Source: Utricularia gibba
Lineage: Eukaryota > Streptophyta > Magnoliopsida > Lamiales > Lentibulariaceae
DNA length: 64,000 nt
Assembly: GCA_002189035.1 (NCBI GenBank)
Contig: NEEC01000021.1
Coordinates: forward strand, 1,240,001 to 1,304,000
Reading direction: 5' to 3'
Position 1 is the stretch's first letter, and each line of letters begins with the position of its first letter. Below the pieces are notes generated by a model that saw nothing but the letters and a program-made list of their open reading frames with translations, searched no databases and was not told where the DNA came from. Made by a program: the position numbers and the translations under genes. Below are positions 35,322-45,731 of the stretch, piece after piece.

Positions 35322-36975
35322 CAAACGAATATTCCCAAAAAATCACCCCCTCTTCACCCTTTCTCCAAATAACTATCTCAAACTCTGAAACCCAGAAATA
35401 TCCCGCAATTCCCTCTCCGATCAGATGCACTAATCGCAATCTTCATCCTAAAAGATGACACAAAGGAAGAAATTCAATGATTTCATCAACGCGCCAAAAT
35501 TCAGATAAAAGAAAATCCGGATTCTCCAGAGTCTATTTTCACCAGAAATCGATCATTTATTTGGGATGTCCGAAGCCGGAAACAGGCACGAAAACAGGTC
35601 CGTCGGAGAGAGACAACGATGCGAAACGCAGTCTCCGGTTCTGGTGTACAACAGCCGCGTTTTTCTTCTCTCTCTCCCCCTCCCTGTCTGTTTTTCATTC
35701 AATTACATTATAAAATATATTATTATCCCCTGAATATTTAGATTTCGGGAATTCAAAAAACAAATCCAAAATATTCTCTTCGCGGCGGAATTTCGTTAAA
35801 TTCGGTTATTCTTTTTCCGGAAAATCAAAAAATATGATTTAATATTTATGAAAAAAATAAAAATTGGATGCACTTGAAATTTGGAAACCACTTCCTGTGG
35901 GCCGGGTAGAAATTTAAATAGAGCCCGTACATGGCCCACTCGATTTAAGCAGAGGCCTAATGAACGAAAAGCCCAAAAGTGTTAAAAGAAGAAATATTCT
36001 AGTCTTCTAGACAAGTATGCATGGTTTTTTTTTATCAACAAATATTTTTTCAAAATAATTAATTTTCAGTGTCAAATAGAATTAGTTTTAAGATTATATG
36101 AATAAAATCAGTTTGAAATTATAAAAATGTTTTATGGAATAACATAAAGTATTTCATAAAGTTTAATTAAATAAACTATATTAAATTATTATATAATTTA
36201 ATGTTATGATATAATGTATTTTTATAATAGATAAAAAGTTAATAATATAATTTTTTATATAATCTCTTATTTAATCAATAAAAAATAGATTTAATTTCTA
36301 AAGTTAATCATAGAATTTGAATTTTTAATTTTATTATAAAAATATCTAAAAATTAGAATTCTCAAAAATTAAAAAAATTACTTTAATAAATTATAAAAAT
36401 AGAACAGGTCCCCAATAAATTAGCTCATTGTATCCTATCTATTGTAGTTCATAAATTATATTGTTTTTACAATAATTCATATATTGAATATTCAATATAT
36501 TTGAAATTTTTATCATTTATTTCATTTCAAATAAGTTAGAATATAATATATGTAATGATTTTTAATTCTTTTAAATTTTGATAGCATCTTTATACGAAAA
36601 GGTGTGCCTCATGTATATTTCTCATTCTGATTACATACTTATCATGAAATATTCTTAACAAGTATGTAAGACATTAAGGATGTAAAAACCCTAATCTAAT
36701 AACCAAATAAAATATTGCTAAAAACTCATTAAAATCCAAGTAATTGATTTTTTTATATTTGATAATAAAAATATTTATGAAATTAAAATTCAATTGTTAT
36801 AAACTCAGACGCCTGTTATCGTGCATTCGAATTCTATCAGGTTGTGTAAATGACTACGAGTACAGTATTTTTTTTCTGCCTTCTCCTGTCAGCAGTCCAA
36901 AAACAGGATCTTGAAGCTGATCCGTCGCTTCTTCCCCAAAGTTTCCAAACAATGAAACAAAGATCATCTAAATAT
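35322..36975. other. CW gene leader, then AT-rich spacer
   Basis: 35322-35700 is the probable promoter and leader of the CW gene. 35700-36900 is AT-rich, and I see no gene. Confidence 0.6.
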
Positions 36976-37168
36976 CTTTAAGGTTTCAGGTTGAATCTCC
37001 ATGGGGTAGCAGCAGAGTGATCCGGAGAAAGAAAACCATTTTCAGGGTTTTGGTGCTCAAGCAAAACCATACCTTTAAGATTTCGGGGTTGAATCCCCAT
37101 AAGGTAGCAGCAGAGTGACCCCGAAAAAGAAAACCATTTGCAGGGTTTTGGAGCTCGAGCAAAACCCT
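36976..37168. repeat. Two-unit tandem duplication (97-bp unit) with hairpins
   Basis: Units start with CTTTAAG at 36976 and 37073 and share TTGAATC, GGTAGCAGCAGAGTGA and AGAAAACCATTT. Each ends in a hairpin: GGTTTTG/CAAAACC (37046-37052 with 37062-37068), and GGGTTTTG/CAAAACCC (37043-relative position in unit 2: 37143-37150 with 37160-37167). No open frame spans them. The function is unknown. Confidence 0.75.
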
Positions 37169-38065
37169 AGTTTGTCAAGCTAAGCATCCGGCCCTTTCTT
37201 GTAGGAATGCAGAGACACGACATATAATCGGCTGGACAGAGTTTGTGTTCTTGCTCTGTAATACACATCCTGGACAACAATAACGTAACCATTATGCAAA
37301 ATGGTCGACTTTACTTTTTGTTTCAGATTCGTTCTTGATCACCATGATCCTGAAAGACACCCCACAAAGCAAAACCCATCCCAGGATGATCTCAGGGTCA
37401 GATTGGCTTCACCAGGAACAAGGGTTCATTTTTTTTTCTGGCCTGTATTTCTTGACAGCCAATAAAAATATTGATTCCAAAGTAGGAAATGCGTAATAAG
37501 ATAAGCTTCTTATCCTCTTACACATTCTTAAGAATCTCACGTCATAACCAAAAGGGAGAATAAAGCTGTGGATTTTCAACTCCCCCGGGATTTTGAGTTG
37601 AACGACGGGATAAGTCTGCATCTTGCTGTGTGTACTCAAGTCATCAAACAGTAATGCAGTGTTGTTTTCTCTAACTAGTGGATGGATGATTGCCTTCTCT
37701 CTCTCATCGATAGACAGCAGAATCGATTCGGGTTCTTATCGCCATGCCTACATCAGAATAATCATCTTTGCTGGTTGACATTAGAGAACCACTACACTGC
37801 TCGGATGAATGTTCTTATTCCTCAACACAACCCCTCAAATCATACATCTGATGCAGAGAAACTGAGTAGTGAGGAATTTCAGATCCAATCCTATCTACTC
37901 AGATTTTTCCTTCTTTTTTCACACAGTGCCACCCACCTTACAAATTTAACAGAATACCAAGATCTAGCCTAAACTTTTCAAACCAGTCAAAGAAGAAAGA
38001 CAGGTGAGAGATATCTCTCTCTCTCTCTCTGTGTGTTTTCTTTTTCTTTTTTTCCAACCGCTCCC
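37169..38065. other. Upstream region of the first glutaredoxin gene
   Basis: No gene is recognised. The stretch is less AT-rich than other spacers and carries GATAAG elements (AAGATAAGCTTCTTATCCTC near 37498-37517) and a CT microsatellite at about 38013-38032. It reads as promoter DNA. Confidence 0.45.
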
Positions 38066-38073
38066 TATAAATA
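38066..38073 (+). promoter_or_regulatory. TATA box of glutaredoxin gene 1
   Basis: TATAAATA lies 96 nt upstream of the ATG at 38162, with a CT-rich stretch just before it. This leaves a leader of about 60 nt. Confidence 0.65.
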
Positions 38074-38161
38074 ACGACATCAGTTTCTCACATCCAGCAC
38101 AGAAACCCAATACATATACATCACAGGAATCCGATCTCTTCATCTGGGAGGAGCCATTTCA

Positions 38162-38470
38162 ATGGAAAGAGTGAGGGACTTGGCATCCAAGAAAGCTGCA
38201 GTCATCTTCACCAAGAGCTCATGCTGCATGTGCCACAGCATCAAAGCATTGTTTTACGAGCTCGGTGCAAGCCCTGCAATCCACGAACTCGATCAAGAAC
38301 CAAGAGGCAAGGAAATGGAGTGGGCCTTGAGAGGGCTGGGATGCAACCCCCCCGTCCCCGCCGTCTTCATCGGAGGCGAGCTCATCGGCTCCGCCAAGGA
38401 CGTCATCTCCCTCCATGTTGACGGATCTCTCAAGAAAAGGCTCATCAGTGCCAAGGCCATTTGGCTATAG
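38162..38470 (+). CDS. CC-type (ROXY) glutaredoxin, CCMC active site
   Basis: A single-exon, 102-residue plant-specific glutaredoxin. It has the redox motif SSCCMCHS at residues 20-27, the glutathione-binding VPAVFIGGELIGS block, and ends in KAIWL, close to the ALWL end that class members need to bind TGA bZIP factors. It would therefore act as a redox-linked co-repressor of TGA targets in nitrate, defence or floral programmes. Intronless structure and length are normal for the class. A second member lies 2.5 kb downstream on the same strand. Confidence 0.95.
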   Translation: MERVRDLASKKAAVIFTKSSCCMCHSIKALFYELGASPAIHELDQEPRGKEMEWALRGLGCNPPVPAVFIGGELIGSAKDVISLHVDGSLKKRLISAKAIWL

Positions 38471-40906
38471 CCGCTGAAAATGCAGCATATTTGGCTATGA
38501 AGTTCCTGAGTTTGTTTCATACAGGGCTTCATTTTCTGAATTCTGTGAATGTTCTCGTCAGGTCCACTTCGCCAGACCTTGGCATAATGTGAAAAAAAAT
38601 ACACTACACCAATGTTTATAACTTGTGCGGAACATTAAACTCGAAGACGTATGTTTTTCTACGCCAAGTTGAGAGGAAATTCTAAGGAATTTTGGAAACT
38701 TTACACGAATTTAAAATTATTATTTAAATATAAATATATACGAAATATATTTTAAATCTAAATTTATAAATTTCGAGAATTGATTCTGATAAATTAGAAA
38801 CTAGGATTCTACAATTTCTTAAAAATAAAAAATACTTCTAGGATCCCTTTAGTTGGATGCAATGGAATATGTGGATTTATTTTTTATTTGGAATAAAAAA
38901 AATCTTCCTCAAAGAATTAAAAAAAACCAACATTTCTTTCCGGTTATTTTATTATTTATTGAATGATTTCAATAGATTATTCTTTTTCGACATAATTTAA
39001 CCACAAACATATAAATAATATTTAGTTTCTTACCAAAACCCTCCCTATCCATCCAACAAAACACTTCATTAGATTTTTGAATATTTTGTAGCATAAATCG
39101 TTCGTATTTAATATACAAATCCGCTTCTTTGGTGCACTTCTTCGCAAGGTATGTAATTTAGATAGAATTAGGCATTTCCTCCATAAAAAAAAGAGAGAAA
39201 TTTTGGAAACCATTATTGGTTATTTAATAAAGTAATCGTCTTATAACATGTATGATAAAAGAACACATCCGGTATTAATTTTTTTATTTTATTATATATA
39301 TAACATACTAATGGATTATTATTTTTCTAAATTATCCCTATCTTTGATCTCAAACTCAAACTTTTCTAAATTAATTTTTTCAAATTTTATTTAAAAAAAA
39401 CACTTTTCAGGTTGGTGAACCGGGTTAAACCGAAAATCGCCGAGATGGCGGTTTGCCCGGTGACCGGACGGGCCATCCACATGAACCGTCGTCTTCTTCC
39501 ACCTTGGGCGCACGAGATTTGCATCCAGAGAGACGAATGGGACGTTTAAAAAGAAAACAAAAAAGGTATTGGGGGCCATGGCCCCTACCTGTCCACATTT
39601 GAGACAACGAGGGCGCATCGAATCCCTGTCCAAAACAATTCTCTAAACTTTTTTCTCACAGGGTATAAAGTTTTTGTAATTAAATATTATAATATATATA
39701 TATATTATAATATTCTTTAAATAAAAGATCATTATTTGAAAAAAAAATCTTGTTTTCAAGGGCACCAATGTCCCATGGATCCTCATGGATGGTGGTGCAA
39801 GTATGGATGACTTCTATTTTTAGAAAATTTTATATTAAATAATTATTTTAGTATAACAAACAATCTAAATCAATGTTCTTAAAAATGTTTGAAACATATT
39901 TTTACTTTTTAAAATTATTTTAGAAAAATAAAAACAAAATTAAAAGTAACTAATTATTTAATTTTCTAAAAATAATTTTTATAGTATAATTTTAAAAATG
40001 TTTTTAATTAAATTATTTTTGTAATTAAAAATATTTTAGAAAAAATTATTTTTACTTTTGAAAAATAAAAATAAGTTTTAAAAATTCTCAAAAACATTGA
40101 TTAATATCAATTTAAAATTGAAATAGTTAATTATATAAAAAATTATAAATCATAAATTATCGATTAGACTCAATATTTTCTTATATGATTTATATTTATT
40201 ATGTAGATAGATTTCACCTATGGTCATCTGACTCAAAATTTTAATTTCAACACATCAAAGCATTTGGTTCATGACACAATTTAAATGACCGACATACGTT
40301 TTGTGCTGTTTTGAATTCCAATTAACAAAAAACACAAAAAGATGTATTGAATTTAAATAATAAAAATTAAATTGACCTATGAACTGAGTAATATATACAA
40401 TTACACCTAAAAAATTAAATTAGTTTGAATTTTAATTCATTTTTTTATATTTTAAAACTATTTAAATATAATTCAATGATGGTTTGGGATTCAACTTAGG
40501 TTTTATATCATAGTATTAAACACATCCATGTGTTTTAGAAGTTTTTAATTTCCACCGAAACATATACTTTTGGAAGCGTTTTCTCTTAAACCTACGTCCT
40601 GTTTATCGTGAGCAGGAGGTAATCAATCATCTGTAACAAAAGGACACAATCTTGGTTCAAAAATCTCAGTTTTGTTTTGAATATACTCGGTACAAACGCA
40701 CTGGGGTCCGACCAACCCTGGTGGTCTACAACTAGATTCATCACCGAAAGCAAGATTCTTTGGAAATTTGCCCCCCTACAGATTCTAGTTATCTCCCAAG
40801 ATAGATTCCTGATGAATCTGCTGCACTGATTTCCAGAAAATAGAGAGAAACCCTGCGATGTCTTGGGAAGAGCCAAGCACAGACACTTCTGGCAGCCTCT
40901 TCCCGC
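38471..40906. other. Spacer between the two glutaredoxin genes
   Basis: Mostly AT-rich with no gene. A GC-richer island at about 39405-39640 includes a - strand frame starting MRPRCLKCGQVG, but I cannot assign it. Confidence 0.55.
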
Positions 40907-40914
40907 TATATATA
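40907..40914 (+). promoter_or_regulatory. TATA box of glutaredoxin gene 2
   Basis: TATATATA lies 45 nt upstream of the ATG at 40952. With usual TATA-to-start spacing the leader would be only about 10-20 nt. Confidence 0.6.
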
Positions 40915-40951
40915 GCCCTGGGTCGCCGTTAAATCTCACCCACACCGGAGA

Positions 40952-41263
40952 ATGGAGAAGATACTGGAGCTGACATCCAAGAACGGGGTGGTGGTCTTCA
41001 GCAAGAGCAGCTGCTGCATTAGCTACGCGGTTGTGATACTCCTCCAGGAACTGGGCGTCCACCCCATGATCCACGACATCGATAATGTCCCGGAGGAGAA
41101 GGAGATCGAGCGAGCTCTGAGCGGGATGGGCTGCAGCGGCCCCATCCCCGCCGTCTTCATCGGCGGCCGGCTCGTCGGATCCATCAACGAGGTCATGTCC
41201 CTTCATCTCAGTGGGAACCTCATCCCGCTCATCAGGATGTGCCCGCGTCCAGGGCTGTCTTGA
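40952..41263 (+). CDS. CC-type glutaredoxin, CCIS active site
   Basis: Single exon, 103 residues. The motif SSCCISYA at residues 20-27 places it in the CCxS subgroup, which lacks the second resolving Cys. The glutathione-site block IPAVFIGGRLVGS and MSLHLSGNLIPL are conserved. The C-terminus is CPRPGLS and lacks the ALWL/AIWL end seen in the neighbour, so it may not bind TGA factors in the same way. Identity to gene 1 is moderate by eye, so the pair, if a tandem duplication, is old. Confidence 0.94.
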   Translation: MEKILELTSKNGVVVFSKSSCCISYAVVILLQELGVHPMIHDIDNVPEEKEIERALSGMGCSGPIPAVFIGGRLVGSINEVMSLHLSGNLIPLIRMCPRPGLS

Positions 41264-42409
41264 AATGCAGAGCGCAAGGCATGAAATCTATTAAGTTGTT
41301 TGCATTTCTGAGTTCGTTGGGAAGCTGTGGCATCATGTGTCCATGTGTATTATCAATAACGGTGGCTGGGTGATGTACCCAGAAAATGATTATTTCCATA
41401 TCTTACGGATTTGGTTCATTTCCAGGCATTTTTGTCCAAAGGAAAACAATCACGTCTACTGTTTGTCTGAGTCCTCTTTTTCATCTTCTTCCTCGTCTTC
41501 TTGTTCGAAGCAGTGCTTCGCAACAGATACTGTTCTCAACCCAGAATTTTTGAGGATCACTTACAAAAGTGATCATCTTCACACACTCTTTTACACAATA
41601 AAAATTTTTTAACTGAGATGACCAATTTTTTTACATACTTCATCAAAGATGGTTAAATTTATAATACACTCCCTAATTTTAAGTGTTTTGTTAGGGTTTA
41701 CTTTGCTATGTTAATGCCACATTGATTGATATGATATTAAAAAAATGATGGGAAGTAAAAAAAAAATTAAAAATACTTAATTTTGATATTTATTTAATTC
41801 TACTTAGGCACACCTATGCACACATGGGTTCTTTGACTTGTCAATTGTACTAATTGGGAGTAGATGGCATATGATTTAGGTGGTTAGAATGAATAATATT
41901 ATATAAGGTAAATATGAATCATAATATATAAATAAAAAAACTATATGAAATATTACGCTATAATTAGATTTAGAAATAAAATATTTTTGGTTCAAAGTTT
42001 TTTTTGAGTGGGCCTTAAATTAAATGCAAAGAAATATATTTTTAGTTTTTTTGCGAATAAAGAGTTTCATAATAGTTAAAATATGAGAAAAATATACAAA
42101 AATTGATACATTTAGGGGATTTAAAATAATTTAATTCAAATTTTGTTGATTTAATTTTATGTTTTAAGATTGAGAGTATTTTTGAGTGCCGCCCAAGACG
42201 AAGCTTCTGGTGAGGAGCCCAGCCTCGAGGAAGCTTCCATAGATCAGCCACAACCACACATCCTTTTTTTAATTAATAAAAAATATTGGAAGGAAAAGGA
42301 TAAAGCGATGCCGTTTTGACGCGCGGAGACTGTCCTTCCCACAGAAACTCCGGCGAGTTCAACTGTTGACCTGTTGTGGAATACATTCCGCCGAAGAGCT
42401 ACCGCCGCC
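41264..42409. other. Spacer and B-box gene promoter
   Basis: A 3' UTR and AT-rich spacer without a gene. The last 100 bp is GC-richer and leads into the CONSTANS-like gene, whose start has a good context (GCCGCCATGA). Confidence 0.55.
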
Positions 42410-43668
42410 ATGAGTTTACTTGTAAAGGAAACTAATCCTTGCTTCGGCGACCGTCTCTGTGATCTGTGTAACTCCTCGAAGGCCTTGCTTTACTGCCGCG
42501 CTGATTCCGCAAAGCTTTGTTTCCACTGCGATCGCGAAGCGCACTCCACGAATCAGCTCTTTCGAAAGCACCTCCGTTCTCTTCTCTGCGATGCGTGCAA
42601 TTCCGCTCCTTCTTCCATCTTCTGTTTCACTGACAACGTCGTTCTGTGCCAAAATTGCGATTGGGAAATTCACTCTAATTTGAGGGGTGTTCACGATCGG
42701 AGGCCGATTGAGGGGTTTAGTGGGTGCCCTTCGGTCTCTGATCTTTTGTGCTTTGTTGGGTTGGAGGATTTGGGGAAGAAAAGCCCGGTTTCTGAAGATG
42801 TTGATAACCTAGATCTTGAATGGATGGATTTGCTTGGTTGGGAAACTCCTTCTGTTCTTTGTCTTGAGGATTTGATCGTTATCAATGATGATTTTCCGAT
42901 TCCTGAGCATAGTATCCAGTCTATGACTCTTCCTCCCTTGCCCAAGGTTTGCTTCCTAGCTTCTGTGTTTCCCTGTTGCGATTTTCATGAATTTTTGTTC
43001 GGATCCCGAATCTGATGAATTCCTTCTGTTTAACTGTGAAATCCCAGAACCGGAATGCATCCTGTGGTAAATACAAAGAAGAAATACTAACCCAGCTTCG
43101 CCAAATGGCAAGAACCGATCCTGAATTTGATGGTTGTCTTCAAGATCTCGAACCCACCTCTGAACCACCACAAGCTGACAATAGTTCTGATCAGCAGCAG
43201 TCCACAATCTCCATCCCGGTAACACAAGGCATTCTCAGCTCATTCCTTGCTGAAAGAGTTCAATAATTTGTGGCCACCCATTTGCAGATAAGTTCATCTG
43301 ATGTTGGTGATGGCACTTTCGATGAACTATTCGACTTCACAAGCTTCATTGAGATGAACCCGGAGATCCTAGATGTTGGTGTTCCTCCAGATGTTCAAGA
43401 GGCTGTTTCTGATTCCCCATCTGTTCCCAAGTCAGGGAAGACTGATCTCAACACCCCGGAAAGGGACTCCGCACTCTCACGTTACAAAGAGAAGAAGAAA
43501 AACAGAAGGTGGGATAGCTCTGACTGTTCATCAATGGCCATTTTTTGAGACCTCTGAGGTTTCAAGTTTTTGTGCAGGTACGACAAGCTGATAAGATATG
43601 AAGCAAGGAAGGTTAGGGCCGAGGCGAGAACGAGAATCAATGGTAGATTTGCGAAGATCGAACGGTAG
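42410..43668 (+). CDS. CONSTANS-like transcription factor, two B-boxes and CCT domain (COL13/14 type)
   Basis: A nuclear zinc-finger regulator of light or flowering responses, 339 residues. Exons: 42410-42946, 43048-43218, 43288-43508, 43578-43668. B-box 1: LCDLCNSSKALLYC, D, LCFHCDREAH, H. B-box 2: LCDACNSAPSSIFC, D, LCQNCDWEIH, H. All Zn ligands are present. GFSGCPSVSDLL follows, a segment typical of the COL9-COL15 group. The C-terminal CCT domain is ALSRYKEKKKNRR in exon 3, joined to YDKLIRYEARKVRAEAR and GRFAKIER in exon 4. An intron splits the CCT domain, as usual in the group. ATG at 42410 is chosen because an upstream in-frame codon at 42374 is TTG. It is intact. Confidence 0.92.
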
Positions 43669-44244
43669 TTGTGACATCGTTGGAGATATCCCTTGTGGAA
43701 TGACAACAGATGTAATAACTTCAATATCGTTTGATATTGTACGTTTTGATTATCCAATCTATCCGATGGATGTCGGGTTTTATACAATATTTTTTTTATC
43801 AATTTAGAAGAAATAAAAATAATTTCAAATCTTGAAATTTAAGGAATAAAAACCAATAGGTTTTTAAATTCAAAAAACCTTATAAATATTTTTTATTAAA
43901 AGAATGATTATTCGGGGAAATTAATGTTGGAAAAAGAAATGTTATTTATTGGTCGGAAGCTCGAATTTGATATATTATATAATAATAGAATAAAAAATAG
44001 AAAATCATGAAGGTTTTGCCACGCCTGAAATTGATGAGTCAGAGGGAGCAATCACAAACGAAATTGAGCTCCTCTAGGGCTGGGAAAAGAGGGCTAGACG
44101 GCGTCGTTTTCTCTGATACCCAGGGATTCGTCGTCGCCAAATTGGAGCGACTATGAATGCAGATTCTTCCGCGTTTCGTGTCTCTACAGTGCATTGATAA
44201 TCTGTGCTTGGATCGGAATTGTAGGGTCAACTGGTGGGAAACTG
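43669..44244. other. 3' UTR and promoter between B-box and carrier genes
   Basis: About 130 bp of 3' flank, then AT-rich DNA to 44000, then a GC-richer leader of the carrier gene. The carrier reading frame is open for some codons upstream of its ATG but contains no earlier Met before a stop. Confidence 0.55.
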
Positions 44245-45731
44245 ATGGTTTCGCCTTCAGATGTTGCATACCACTTCGGTACGAGTGGAGTTTCTGTCGC
44301 CGCTGCCACTGCGCTCACTCATCCTCTAGGTTTTTTTCTCGATTTATTTCGTATGATTCTGCCTTTGTAAGCTGTTTCTTCATTGATTTTTTCAAAATCG
44401 TAGAATTTGATGGGCTAAAAGGTTTGAAATTGTATTTTTTTGTTTTTTGTGGTAAACTAGCTTCTATTGTATACAGATGTTGTCAAAATTAGGCTGCAGA
44501 TGCAGCTTGTTGGCCGGAAAGGTCCTTTGATTAGCATGGTAACTGAACCTTGGATTTCGTTTCTGTTTGATTGCTAAATTTACATTCCAGGGCCGTTTAT
44601 GATGATACTGATGCTTATGATCATTGTATCTTTGTAGAGTAGGCTTGCCCTGCAGATGGTTAAAAGTGAAGGATACAGGTCCTTGTATCTCGGAATGACA
44701 CCCGCATTAACTAGGTCAGTTCTTTATGGAGGTCTCCGTTTAGGCTTATATGAACCATCAAAATATGTATTTGAATTGGCTTGTGAGTCCACCAACGTGT
44801 TCGTGAAGATTGCATCTGGAGTATTCTCCGGTGCAATTGCTACTGCATTCACAAATCCAGTAGAAGTTGTGAAGGTAAAGGAAACGATGGAGACCCAACT
44901 CAAGGATGTCTTTTACCCTCATGCTTCATTTTCTCATAGGTACGACTGCAGATGGATACCAAATCCAGGGGCCCGATTTGGGAACTCAAGAAAGTCGTTT
45001 CAGAAGAAGGGGTGTTAGCCCTTTGGAAGGGTGTTGGCCCTGCAATGGCTAGAGCTGCTGCATTGACTGGATCACAATTGGCAACCTATGATGAATCCAA
45101 GCGTGTTAAGTTCAACTACCCTCCTTATATTCTGATGCCCACATGCACATTACGCTGAAATTCTGATGCCCATATGCAGATATTACAGAAGTGGACTTCT
45201 CTACAAGAAGGATTTTATCTGCATCTCATGTAATAACAGCTTCCCTTTTGCTCTTGCTATTTCTTTCTGAGATCCCTCCCACTAAAACCATCTCCATTTC
45301 AGGTCGAGTACTATAGCAGGTGCTGTGAGTACCATCGTGACAGCACCGGTGGACACTGTGAAGACCAGACTTATGCTGCAGAGGCAATCCAAAAGCCTTG
45401 GAGGCTACAAAAACGGGTTCCACTGTGCATACCAGGTGCTTACATTTCCTCCACAGATACCCCAACTACTACTACTCGTGCGCATTGTGCATTATAGTGA
45501 TTATAATCATATTTCCTGCATTTGAATCCAGATTGTTCTTACAGAAGGTCCTCTAGGCCTTTACAAAGGGTGAGTGCTGTTTTTCTCTACATCTTTGAAT
45601 CGAAAACTGCGTATTCATCTCCAAAATCATGCAGGGGCTTCGCGGTTTTTGCAAGATTGGCTCCCCAGACCACAATAATCTTCATCCTGTGTGAGAAGCT
45701 TCGGTTTCTCGCTGGACTAAAGGCAATATAA
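44245..45731 (+). CDS. Mitochondrial substrate carrier (ucpB / At4g03115-like), eight exons
   Basis: An inner-membrane solute carrier with three repeats and six helices, about 285 residues. Exons: 44245-44329, 44477-44538, 44638-44874, 44940-45104, 45189-45229, 45303-45435, 45532-45569, 45635-45731, all in phase. The three signature motifs are HPLDVVKIRLQ, NPVEVVKVRLQ (across the exon 3/4 junction) and APVDTVKTRLMLQ. Other conserved stretches are HFGTSGVSVAAATALT, LTRSVLYGGLRLGLYEP and GGFAVFARLAPQTTI. The N-terminus at MVSPSDVAYHF is slightly shorter than that of relatives, so a further 5' coding exon cannot be excluded. The transported substrate is not known for this subgroup. Confidence 0.9.

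Noticed and set aside
37080-37100. tRNA T-arm-like GGGGTTGAATCCCC
   Set aside because: The loop is one base short of a T-loop, and no acceptor, D or anticodon stems surround it.
41457-41520. Ser-rich open frame downstream of glutaredoxin gene 2
   Set aside because: It is a low-complexity TCTTCT stretch in the 3' UTR without conservation signals.
42374-42409. Twelve-residue extension of the B-box protein
   Set aside because: The frame begins with TTG; ATG at 42410 has a good start context.
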